The notes under the pieces are model-generated. The model ran no database searches. It had not been told where the DNA came from and saw nothing but the letters and a program-made list of their open reading frames with translations. From Chloroflexota bacterium (GTDB lineage Bacteria > Chloroflexota > Limnocylindria > QHBO01), in NCBI GenBank assembly GCA_029865285.1, contig JAOUHE010000012.1, positions 1-20,521 on the forward strand: DNA of 20,521 nucleotides, given 5' to 3'. Position numbers and translations under genes: made by a program. Shown here one piece after another: positions 1 through 5,911 of this stretch (positions within the stretch are counted from its first letter, which is position 1; every line of letters begins with the position of its first letter).

Positions 1-910
1 CGCCACTGTCTACCACGGTGAAGCCCTTCTCCGACAGCGAGAGCCCGCCCTCCAGGGCCATGCCGCGGAGCGCCACGTTATGCGCGCGACTCCCCGTGAA
101 GTGCACGAGATGGCTCCCCCACGTCGCCGGCGCGCAGACCATCAAGTCGACCTGCGTGCCCGATTCGAGCACGACGCTCGACTTGTCCGTCCCCGCACTC
201 AGCACGCGTGCCACGTCCGGCAGGTCTCCGAACGCGGCGATCAGCGCGCGCGGGTCGTCGGTGGCCGCCAGCAGGTCCAGGTCGCCGACGGTGGCCACAC
301 GGCGCCGCAGTGAGCCAGCGGGCTCGATCTGCCGGACCCCGCGCACACCCCGAAGCTGCTCGACCAGTGCCGACGCCCGGCGGTCAGCATCGTGGAGGAG
401 GAGCCGCCGATCACGCTCGGCGAGTCGCGCCATGCCGGCCAGGATGCTCTCCTCGGTGCGTGCCGAGAGCCCCTTGAGCCCGCGCAACGCGCCGGTCTCG
501 GCGGCCACGCGCAGCGCGTCGAGGGAGTCGATGCCGAGCTCGGTATGCAGCAGGCGAGCCGTGCGGGGCCCGATTCCGGGGATGCGCAGAACATCGAGCA
601 GGCCAGCCGGCACCTGGCTTCGCAGGCGATCGTGATAGGCGAGCCGACCCGTCTCGGACAGCTCCGCGAGCTTCGCACTGAGAGCCGGTCCGGCCCCGGG
701 GACCTTGGGCGGCGTCCCGCGGCGGAAGAGGGTTGCCACGTCATCGGGCCAGCGCTCGACGGCATCCGCGACGCGCCGATAGGCGACCGACTTGTAGACC
801 AGTTCGCCGGAGATCTCCAGCATGTCGGCGATCTCGCTGAAGATGCGAGCCAGCTCCGCGTTGGTGACGACAGGTTCGGGAGAGCGCGATACGGCCATGG
901 GTCGCGGCAT
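1..910 (-). CDS. polX: DNA polymerase/3'-5' exonuclease PolX, N-terminal part (runs off left edge)
   Basis: Family-X DNA polymerase, a gap-filling repair enzyme. The 303 visible residues hold an N-terminal 8-kDa-like helical region (about 10-90), a helix-hairpin-helix segment with the pattern RIPGIGPRTARLL, and the nucleotidyltransferase palm signature GSLRRR...GDLDLL with its metal-binding Asp pair. The C-terminal palm remainder and the usual PHP exonuclease domain lie beyond position 1, so exonuclease activity is inferred from family architecture. Three in-frame ATGs exist at 919, 910 and 898. I chose 910 because a TAGAAT hexamer ends 7 nt before it, which fits a leaderless transcript and is seen at other genes here; no Shine-Dalgarno is present. 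The gene lies downstream of a strong hairpin (937-963) and is probably transcribed alone. Confidence 0.93.
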   Translation of the reverse strand, partial: MPRPMAVSRSPEPVVTNAELARIFSEIADMLEISGELVYKSVAYRRVADAVERWPDDVATLFRRGTPPKVPGAGPALSAKLAELSETGRLAYHDRLRSQVPAGLLDVLRIPGIGPRTARLLHTELGIDSLDALRVAAETGALRGLKGLSARTEESILAGMARLAERDRRLLLHDADRRASALVEQLRGVRGVRQIEPAGSLRRRVATVGDLDLLAATDDPRALIAAFGDLPDVARVLSAGTDKSSVVLESGTQVDLMVCAPATWGSHLVHFTGSRAHNVALRGMALEGGLSLSEKGFTVVDSG

Positions 911-917
911 GCCGGTC

Positions 918-923
918 ATTCTA
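918..923 (-). promoter_or_regulatory. -10 element of polX (leaderless type)
   Basis: On the minus strand this reads TAGAAT and ends 7 nt before the chosen polX ATG at 910. That spacing would put the transcription start at or next to the start codon. No clear -35 box is visible. Confidence 0.45.
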
Positions 924-936
924 CGGGCATGCAAGA

Positions 937-963
937 GGCCCGACCCCTCGTCGGGATCGGGCC
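937..963 (-). terminator. GC-rich hairpin, probable terminator of the micro-gene unit
   Basis: An 11-bp inverted repeat (GGCCCGACCCC at 937-947, GGGATCGGGCC at 953-963) has one internal mismatch and a 5-nt loop. On the minus strand it is followed by TCTTG, only a weak T tract. It lies 22 nt beyond the stop of the 54-aa gene and just upstream of polX, so it probably separates the two transcripts. Confidence 0.55.
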
Positions 964-985
964 TTCGCTGGTGGATCGATGGGCG

Positions 986-1150
986 CTAGGGCCGCCGGGC
1001 GCGGAGTGCGCGGAGCAGGCTGGCTCCCAGCGATTGACGCCGACGGTGCTCGATGACCGTGATTGCCCGCTCATGGCTGCGTGCCTCACGAAGGATCTCT
1101 TCCTGCTTCAACGCGGCGAGCAGGCCGAGGTAACTGGCTCCTCGGCTCAT
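986..1150 (-). CDS. 54-aa hypothetical protein
   Basis: This small gene is supported by a good ribosome binding site: GGAGGT ends 6 nt before the ATG on the minus strand. The product begins MSRGASYLGLL, is basic and Arg-rich, and is predicted to be largely helical (LAALKQEEILREAR, then LGASLLRALRARRP). It has no membrane span and no Cys. It follows the 35-aa membrane peptide gene by 69 nt on the same strand and precedes a hairpin terminator, so the two probably share a transcript. I do not recognise the family. A cytosolic partner of the membrane peptide is possible but is only inferred from adjacency. Confidence 0.6.
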   Translation of the reverse strand: MSRGASYLGLLAALKQEEILREARSHERAITVIEHRRRQSLGASLLRALRARRP

Positions 1151-1219
1151 GGGGTGACCTCCAGGTTCGACGCGAGCCCGTCAACGGGCTCGCTGCTTGG
1201 TGATTTCAAACGAAACGGA

Positions 1220-1327
1220 TCAGTTGCCTCGGCCGAATCCGGGGCGCGAAGAGCTGTCAACTCCCCATCGCACTGCGGCGAGGTCGAACACGACGATGAT
1301 CGCGACGATCAGCACGAGCTCCAACAT
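1220..1327 (-). CDS. 35-aa single-span membrane peptide
   Basis: This micro-gene begins MLELVLIVAIIVVFDLAAV, one hydrophobic helix (about residues 2-19), followed by a short polar tail ending GFGRGN. A purine-rich AGGAGAA lies directly upstream of the ATG, with GGAG a few bases further up, giving a convincing Shine-Dalgarno region. Small N-anchored peptides with this hydrophobic-then-Asp/Arg pattern occur in high-GC Gram-positives and Chloroflexota, but I know of no assigned function. It is transcribed divergently from the ABATE/CGNR regulator. Its upstream region overlaps the first TGTAAC half-site, so it may be a regulated target of that protein. The coding call rests on the start signals and on membrane-helix composition. 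Confidence 0.62.
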   Translation of the reverse strand: MLELVLIVAIIVVFDLAAVRWGVDSSSRPGFGRGN

Positions 1328-1348
1328 TTCTCCTGCTCCAATGCGGAA

Positions 1349-1434
1349 TGTAACTGCCGCACTAGGGACTACTGGTTACAGGCAAGATACTAGGCGCTTG
1401 TCTGTAACTTGTCAATGCGCCTACAATGGTTACA
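1349..1434. promoter_or_regulatory. Four-half-site operator array between micro-genes and CGNR regulator
   Basis: Four 6-bp half-sites alternate in orientation: TGTAAC at 1349-1354, GTTACA at 1375-1380, TGTAAC at 1403-1408 and GTTACA at 1429-1434. Their start-to-start spacings are 26, 28 and 26 bp. The two central sites extend to a 12-bp inverted repeat, GTTACAGGCAAG (1375-1386) against CTTGTCTGTAAC (1397-1408), with one mismatch. The first site overlaps a possible -10 (TACATT, minus strand 1352-1347) of the membrane-peptide gene. The last sits on the predicted transcription start of the regulator gene. This fits an autoregulated divergent control region. Confidence 0.6.
1398..1427 (+). promoter_or_regulatory. 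Promoter of the CGNR regulator gene
   Basis: TACAAT at 1422-1427 ends 9 nt before the ATG at 1437. TTGTCT at 1398-1403 lies 18 bp upstream as a possible -35. No Shine-Dalgarno precedes the ATG, so the message should be leaderless or nearly so. The box overlaps the operator half-sites. deoC has the same TACAATGG string at the same distance from its ATG. Confidence 0.5.
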
Positions 1435-1436
1435 CG

Positions 1437-2111
1437 ATGTCCGAACGAGCCCCCGATCTCGCCGGTCCCCACGAGCCCGCCCAGGGTGACGAACTGTTCG
1501 TAGCGTTCGCCAATACCCTGGCCTACACCCGCGGGATCGTGGAAGACCAGGTCCCCGACACCGACGCCCTGCTCGCCTGGCTGCGTGCGCGGCGTCTGAT
1601 CAGCAACCGCGCCCAGTCTGCTGAAGCGTCGTCGCTCCGCCGTGATCCGGCTGAGGCGGCTCGACGGCTCGAGCGGTTCCGGCACCTTCGGGACGTGTTG
1701 CGCGCCATCTCTACCGAGGTGGCGGCGCGCGGACGCCCGACCAGGATCCAACTACGCCGCCTGAACCATATCCTGCGGCACGGCCTGCACTACCACCAGC
1801 TCGAGACCGATCCGGACGGTGCGCGGTACGCGTTCGCGCAAGTCGGTGACCGCCTGGACCAGGCGCGCGCCACGATCGCCAGTTCGCTTGCGCAGTTCCT
1901 TGCCGACGACGTACCGGACCGGCTCCGTATCTGCGACAACGACGCGTGCCGCCTCGTGTTCGTCGATCGCTCGCCGACCGGGCGACGGCGTTGGTGCGAC
2001 ATGCGCACCTGCGGCAACCAGGCCAAGGTGGCACGCCACCGCGCCCGAGCCCGCGCCGTGCTCGAGGACGTTGAGCCGTCGGTCGCGGAACCTGCTCTCC
2101 CCGACCATTGA
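1437..2111 (+). CDS. ABATE-domain / CGNR zinc-finger transcriptional regulator
   Basis: This 224-aa protein has the two-part architecture of putative stress-induced regulators. An N-terminal ABATE-like helical region (about 20-155) includes FANTLAYTRG, the DALLAWL helix and LRDVLRAI. The C-terminal CGNR zinc finger (about 160-208) has Cys166, Cys171, Cys187 and Cys192 in a C-X4-C-X15-C-X4-C pattern, followed by a basic NQAKVARHRARAR segment likely to contact DNA. The signature reads CGNQ instead of CGNR. The ATG at 1437 is preferred over longer in-frame options because homology begins there and a -10 box ends 9 nt upstream. It is divergent from the 35-aa membrane-peptide gene across a palindromic array, so autoregulation is likely. 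Its ligand or inducing stress is unknown. Confidence 0.9.
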   Translation: MSERAPDLAGPHEPAQGDELFVAFANTLAYTRGIVEDQVPDTDALLAWLRARRLISNRAQSAEASSLRRDPAEAARRLERFRHLRDVLRAISTEVAARGRPTRIQLRRLNHILRHGLHYHQLETDPDGARYAFAQVGDRLDQARATIASSLAQFLADDVPDRLRICDNDACRLVFVDRSPTGRRRWCDMRTCGNQAKVARHRARARAVLEDVEPSVAEPALPDH

Positions 2112-2372
2112 CGGGGTTCCGGCGAGGGCCGTATCGGTCTAGAATCAGCCCGGCTCGACGCCATGCGGCGACCGAGCTGGCCAAGCCAGCACCGAGGCGC
2201 ATCCGATCCACGGTGGACGACTCTTCCGGTAGTCAAATCTGTGCGCGCTCCAGGCCGATGACGGGTGCGAGGGTCACCGCCTAGCGTCGGGCCCCCGCCT
2301 CACAACCCGCCACTCTCACGACCACCTGCGCGCGACGTCACTGAGCCGACGCGAGAAGCGAGGTGGTTGTTC
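2112..2372 (+). promoter_or_regulatory. Long 5' region of the MgtE-like/Nramp unit
   Basis: No convincing gene lies in these 261 nt. A TAGAAT hexamer at 2140-2145 is a plausible -10 and would give a 5' leader of about 220 nt. A perfect 6-bp stem with a 3-nt loop (GCTGGC-CAA-GCCAGC, 2176-2190) lies near the start of that leader. I cannot match it to a known Mg2+ or Mn2+ riboswitch by eye. The downstream start has a Shine-Dalgarno-like GAGGTGG. Confidence 0.35.
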
Positions 2373-3641
2373 ATGCTCTTCCTGAGCCAGCTCGTCGGCC
2401 GGCCGGTCCGCGACCGCGACGGCGGCGCCTTTGGAAAGGTCCGCGATCTGATCGTGGCCCTCGGCGAGGAGTACCCGCCGGTCACCGGCGTGGTGCTGCG
2501 CGTCGCCGGCGGTCGCGACATCTTCGTACCGTGGAGCGACGTCGAGCAGATCGACGCCACCGGAGCCCGGCTGCACACCTCGAGCATCGATATCACCAGC
2601 TTCCGTCAACGAACCGATGAGATCCGTCTCTGGCTCAACCTGCTCGACAAGCAGATCGTGGACGTCGAGGACCGCAAGATCGTGCGCGTCAACGATATTC
2701 AGCTCGCGCCGGTCGACGGCAGGCTGCGCCTGGTGGCGGTCGATGTCGGGCTGGCGGGGATCCTCCGCCGTCTTGGCCTGTCGGGGCCCGGCGAACGGCT
2801 GGCAAAAGCGCTGGGGATCGAGGCGGAGAACTACATCCAGTGGGAGGACGTGGACCCCGTCGAGTCGAGCGTGTCGAGCCTGAAGCTGCGCGTTCCGCAC
2901 CAAGCGTTGGCAACGCTGCACCCGGCCGATGTGGCGCACATCGTCGAGCAACTCGCCCCGCGTGACCGGGCCGGGATCCTGGCCGCCCTCGACGACGAGC
3001 GCGCGGCCGACGTCTTCGAGGAGCTGGACGCCGACGACCAGGTGGACCTGCTCGAGGCACTGACTCCCGAACGCGCTGCCGACATCCTCGAGGAGATGGG
3101 TCCCGACGAGGCGGCCGACCTGATGGCGGACCTGTCCGACGAGCGCCAGGAGGAGCTGCTGGGTCTGATGCAGCCCGCAGAGGCGTCCGACGTCCGCCAA
3201 CTCCTCGCGTATGGCGAGGAGACGGCCGGCGGACTGATGACGACCGACTACATCACGGTGCGCCTCGAGGAGACAGCGCAGGAGGTGATCGATCAGCTCC
3301 GGGAGCTCCACCCCGATGCCGACCACGTCTACTACCTCTACGTGGCCGACGCCGATGGGACGCTCGTCGGCACGATCACGCTGCGCGGGCTGATCGTCGC
3401 CCCGCCGGAGACCCCCGTGCGCGACTTCATGCGGCCGGAACCGATCAGCGTCCAGCTTGACCTCGACGCGGAGCAGGTCGGCGCTGCGATCGCCCGGTAC
3501 AACCTGCTGGCTCTGCCGGTCGTTGACGAGGAGGGCCGGATGCGCGGCATCGTGACCGTCGACGACGCCCTGGAGCGGGCGCTCGGCGAGGGCTGGCGCA
3601 AGCGGCTGCCGGAGGTCTTCGAGCCGGTCGACGAACGGTGA
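2373..3641 (+). CDS. PRC-barrel / MgtE-N / CBS-pair protein without a membrane domain
   Basis: This 422-aa soluble protein has three parts: PRC-barrel-like segments (about 5-60 and 85-165), an MgtE intracellular N domain (about 177-268, with repeated ADVFEEL, ADILEEM and ADLMADL helices) and a CBS pair (about 286-406). In true MgtE Mg2+ channels these cytosolic modules gate a C-terminal five-helix channel. Here the protein ends after the CBS pair with no hydrophobic helix. The next gene, 7 nt downstream, encodes an Nramp transporter. The likely role is a cytosolic metal- or nucleotide-sensing regulator of that transporter, inferred from domains and context. I chose the ATG at 2373 because GAGGTGG lies upstream and the PRC fold starts there; upstream in-frame codons give a Pro-rich, unstructured extension. 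Annotation pipelines may label this family a magnesium transporter, which is misleading for this protein. Confidence 0.9.
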   Translation: MLFLSQLVGRPVRDRDGGAFGKVRDLIVALGEEYPPVTGVVLRVAGGRDIFVPWSDVEQIDATGARLHTSSIDITSFRQRTDEIRLWLNLLDKQIVDVEDRKIVRVNDIQLAPVDGRLRLVAVDVGLAGILRRLGLSGPGERLAKALGIEAENYIQWEDVDPVESSVSSLKLRVPHQALATLHPADVAHIVEQLAPRDRAGILAALDDERAADVFEELDADDQVDLLEALTPERAADILEEMGPDEAADLMADLSDERQEELLGLMQPAEASDVRQLLAYGEETAGGLMTTDYITVRLEETAQEVIDQLRELHPDADHVYYLYVADADGTLVGTITLRGLIVAPPETPVRDFMRPEPISVQLDLDAEQVGAAIARYNLLALPVVDEEGRMRGIVTVDDALERALGEGWRKRLPEVFEPVDER

Positions 3642-3648
3642 CGGTCCG

Positions 3649-4965
3649 GTGAGCGCCCGTCTCCGCATGCCGCGCGCACTCCGCGGTGCGCGCCGCTCCA
3701 TCCGGCAGCGCCTGCCCAACTTCCGCATCCACCGGACCGGGGTCATGGCCTTCCTGGGCGTCCTCGGTCCGGGCCTGATCGCCGGGTTGGCCGGGACCGA
3801 TGCAGGTGGCATCGCCACGTACAGCGTCCTGGGAGCGGAGACCGGCTTCTCCCTCCTCTGGATCATGCCGATCACGACGGTGATGCTGTTGATCGTGCTG
3901 GAGATGGCGGCACGCATGGGAGCCGTCTCCGGGCAGGGACTCGGAGACCTCATTCGCGACGACTTCGGAGTTCGCTGGACCTTCTTCGCCATGGTGGTCC
4001 TGCTGATCGCCAACGGAGCGATCAGCATCGCGAACTTTGCCGGCATTGCGGCCGCCCTGGAGATCTTCCAGATCCCCCGATTTGCCAGCGTGCCGCTGGT
4101 GGCTGCCGGCATCTGGGCCCTGGTGGTCTTCGCTTCGTATCGGGTGGTCGAGCGCGTCTTCCTATCGGTGGCGGTGGTGCTGGGCGCCTACGTGGTCGGC
4201 GCCTTCGTGGCAGGCCCGGACTGGGGAGAAGTCGGTCGTGCCATGATCTCCCCGACCCTCACCTTCGAGCCCAGCGTCCTGCTGCTGATGGTTGCCGCCA
4301 TCGGGACGACCGTCACCCCTTACATGTTCTTCTACTTGCAGTCGTCGGTCGCCGACAAGGGGCTGGGGCCCGAGGAGCTCGGTTTCGAGCGGGCCGACGC
4401 CGTCCTGGGCGCGGTGTGGACCAATTCCCTGGCCGTCTTCATCGTGGTCCTGACGGCGGTCACCCTGCACGGCTCGGGAATCGTGATCGAAACCGCGGCG
4501 GACGCAGCGCACGCGCTCGCCCCCGTCGCCGGTGAGTTCTCGGAGTTGCTCTTCGCGGCCGGCCTCTTCGGCGCGTCAGTCCTGGCCGCAACGGTGATCC
4601 CGCTCACCACCAGCTACACCATCTGCGAATCGTTCGGTTGGGAGTCGGGCGTCAGCCGCAAGTTCAGCGAGGCGCCGGTCTTCATGGGCCTGTACACGGC
4701 ACTGATCGTGATCGGAGCCGCCGTGGTCCTGATCCCCGGGTTGCCACTGATCGGCGTCATCCTGGTCAGCCAGTACCTCAACGGGATCCTGCTCCCGATC
4801 ATCCTGGTCTTCATGCTCCGGCTGGTGAACAACCCGCGGATCATGGGCACGCATACCAACGCCACCTGGCTCAACGTCGTGGCGTGGGGTCTGACCGGGC
4901 TGGTCACCCTGCTCTCGGTGGTTCTCCTCGGATCATCGCTGGCCGATTGGCTGGGATGGTTCTAG
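3649..4965 (+). CDS. Nramp-family divalent metal transporter, atypical metal-site motifs
   Basis: This 438-aa integral membrane protein has about 11 hydrophobic helices from residue 32 to the C-terminus, after a basic cytosolic N-terminus. The family is recognised from the GPGLIAG helix 1 start, the YMFFYLQ segment of helix 6 and overall length. In classical MntH/Nramp proteins, helix 1 carries DPGN and helix 6 carries MPH, which bind Mn2+ or Fe2+. Here the equivalents are DAGG (51-54) and TPY (223-225): the Asp is kept, but the Asn and the Met ligand are absent. Substrate may therefore be Mg2+ or another hard cation. The start is GTG at 3649, 7 nt after the MgtE-N/CBS gene, so the two are co-transcribed. 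The gene converges with the aldehyde dehydrogenase unit across 16 nt. Confidence 0.9.
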   Translation: MSARLRMPRALRGARRSIRQRLPNFRIHRTGVMAFLGVLGPGLIAGLAGTDAGGIATYSVLGAETGFSLLWIMPITTVMLLIVLEMAARMGAVSGQGLGDLIRDDFGVRWTFFAMVVLLIANGAISIANFAGIAAALEIFQIPRFASVPLVAAGIWALVVFASYRVVERVFLSVAVVLGAYVVGAFVAGPDWGEVGRAMISPTLTFEPSVLLLMVAAIGTTVTPYMFFYLQSSVADKGLGPEELGFERADAVLGAVWTNSLAVFIVVLTAVTLHGSGIVIETAADAAHALAPVAGEFSELLFAAGLFGASVLAATVIPLTTSYTICESFGWESGVSRKFSEAPVFMGLYTALIVIGAAVVLIPGLPLIGVILVSQYLNGILLPIILVFMLRLVNNPRIMGTHTNATWLNVVAWGLTGLVTLLSVVLLGSSLADWLGWF

Positions 4966-4981
4966 CAGCGAGACCGATGCG

Positions 4982-5911
4982 TCAGGAGCCGATCGGGTGC
5001 CAGACGGTCTTCGTCTCGGTGAACTCGCCGATCAGGTACGGCGACTGCGCCTCCGAGCTGAGCCAGTCGACGGAATCGGCCCCACCCGCCGGTGGGCGAA
5101 CCAGGCGCTTGACGTTCTCGGCGGCCGTCTCCTCGACCGCGGTCGCCACAGCGGGGTCGAGCCCATAGGCGTCGAGCGCATTGACGTCCATGTGTCCGGC
5201 CAGATGGGTCACCAGTTCGCGGCGCAGGCCGGTGATCAGGTTGACCACGCCGCCCGGCACGTCCGACGTGGCGAGCACCTCGGTGAGCGTGACGGCCGGC
5301 AGCGGACGCGACTCCGACGCCAGCACCACCGCGCAATTGCCGGACACGACAACCGGCGCGAGTCGGCTGACCAGCCCGAGCAGGCTCGAGCCCTCGGGTG
5401 CGATGACCCCGACCACGCCGGTCGGTTCCGGGACGCTGAAGTTGAAGTAGCTGCCGGCTACCGGGTTCACGGTGCCCATCAGCTGGCTGTACTTGTCGGC
5501 CCAGCCGGCGTACCAGACCCATCGGTCGATCGCGGCGTTCACCAGGCGCGTGGCCCGCTGTCGGCCGACCCCCTCCGCTGCCATCACTTCACCGATGAAT
5601 TGGTCGCGCCGCCCCTCCATCAGCTCGGCGATGCGGTACAGGATCTGGCTGCGGTTATACGCCGTCTTCGACGCCCAGTCGGGCAGCGCCTTGCGAGCGG
5701 CGCGCACCGCATCGCGGATGTCCTTGCGCGTCCCGCGGCAGGCGTTCGCCAGTGCTCCGCCCCGCGCTCCGGTGATCTCGTACGAGCGTCCCGACTCGGT
5801 CCGCGGGAACGCGCCGCCGATGTACAGCTTGTAGGTCTTGCGCACGCCCAGCCGATCAGCAGCCAGCGGCTGCCCGTTGGAGGTGGCCAGGGCACGCTGA
5901 CGTGGGCTCAT
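4982..5911 (-). CDS. Truncated, probably non-catalytic aldehyde dehydrogenase paralogue
   Basis: This 309-aa protein aligns by eye with the cofactor-binding half of the upstream enzyme. Shared features include YIGGAF, the LYRIAELM helix, WYAGWADK, and PGGVVNLITG, then HMDVNALDAYG in place of the HPDVNKVAFTG motif. It lacks the catalytic domain with the active-site Cys and the ELGGK Glu. The IPWNFP oxyanion motif is replaced by IAPEGSS, and the KP of the cofactor site is lost (VVLASES). The tail (EFTETKTVWHPIG) resembles the C-terminal oligomerisation strand, so this looks like an internal loss of the catalytic domain with the ends kept. Its ATG overlaps the stop of the full-length gene by 4 nt, implying translational coupling. 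A structural or regulatory subunit of the active enzyme is the most plausible role. It is intact, not a decayed gene. Confidence 0.85.
   Translation of the reverse strand: MSPRQRALATSNGQPLAADRLGVRKTYKLYIGGAFPRTESGRSYEITGARGGALANACRGTRKDIRDAVRAARKALPDWASKTAYNRSQILYRIAELMEGRRDQFIGEVMAAEGVGRQRATRLVNAAIDRWVWYAGWADKYSQLMGTVNPVAGSYFNFSVPEPTGVVGVIAPEGSSLLGLVSRLAPVVVSGNCAVVLASESRPLPAVTLTEVLATSDVPGGVVNLITGLRRELVTHLAGHMDVNALDAYGLDPAVATAVEETAAENVKRLVRPPAGGADSVDWLSSEAQSPYLIGEFTETKTVWHPIGS

Noticed and set aside
392..1393. Plus-strand 333-codon frame over polX and the micro-genes
   Set aside because: It runs antisense to PolX, which has clear catalytic motifs, and crosses the terminator hairpin and both micro-genes; its composition is not protein-like.
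1197..1436. N-terminal extension of the CGNR regulator to position 1197
   Set aside because: It would cross the operator array and the divergent micro-gene, and family similarity and the -10 box support the ATG at 1437.
2163..2261. 32-codon open frame in the leader of the MgtE-like gene
   Set aside because: It has no Shine-Dalgarno, an unremarkable composition and no recognisable peptide type.
2265..2372. Upstream GTG start for the MgtE-like protein
   Set aside because: The extension is Pro/Arg-rich and unstructured, while the ATG at 2373 has a Shine-Dalgarno and begins at the PRC fold.
2316..4112. Minus-strand 598-codon frame opposite the MgtE-like and Nramp genes
   Set aside because: The opposite strand carries two well-supported proteins; this frame is a GC-driven shadow.
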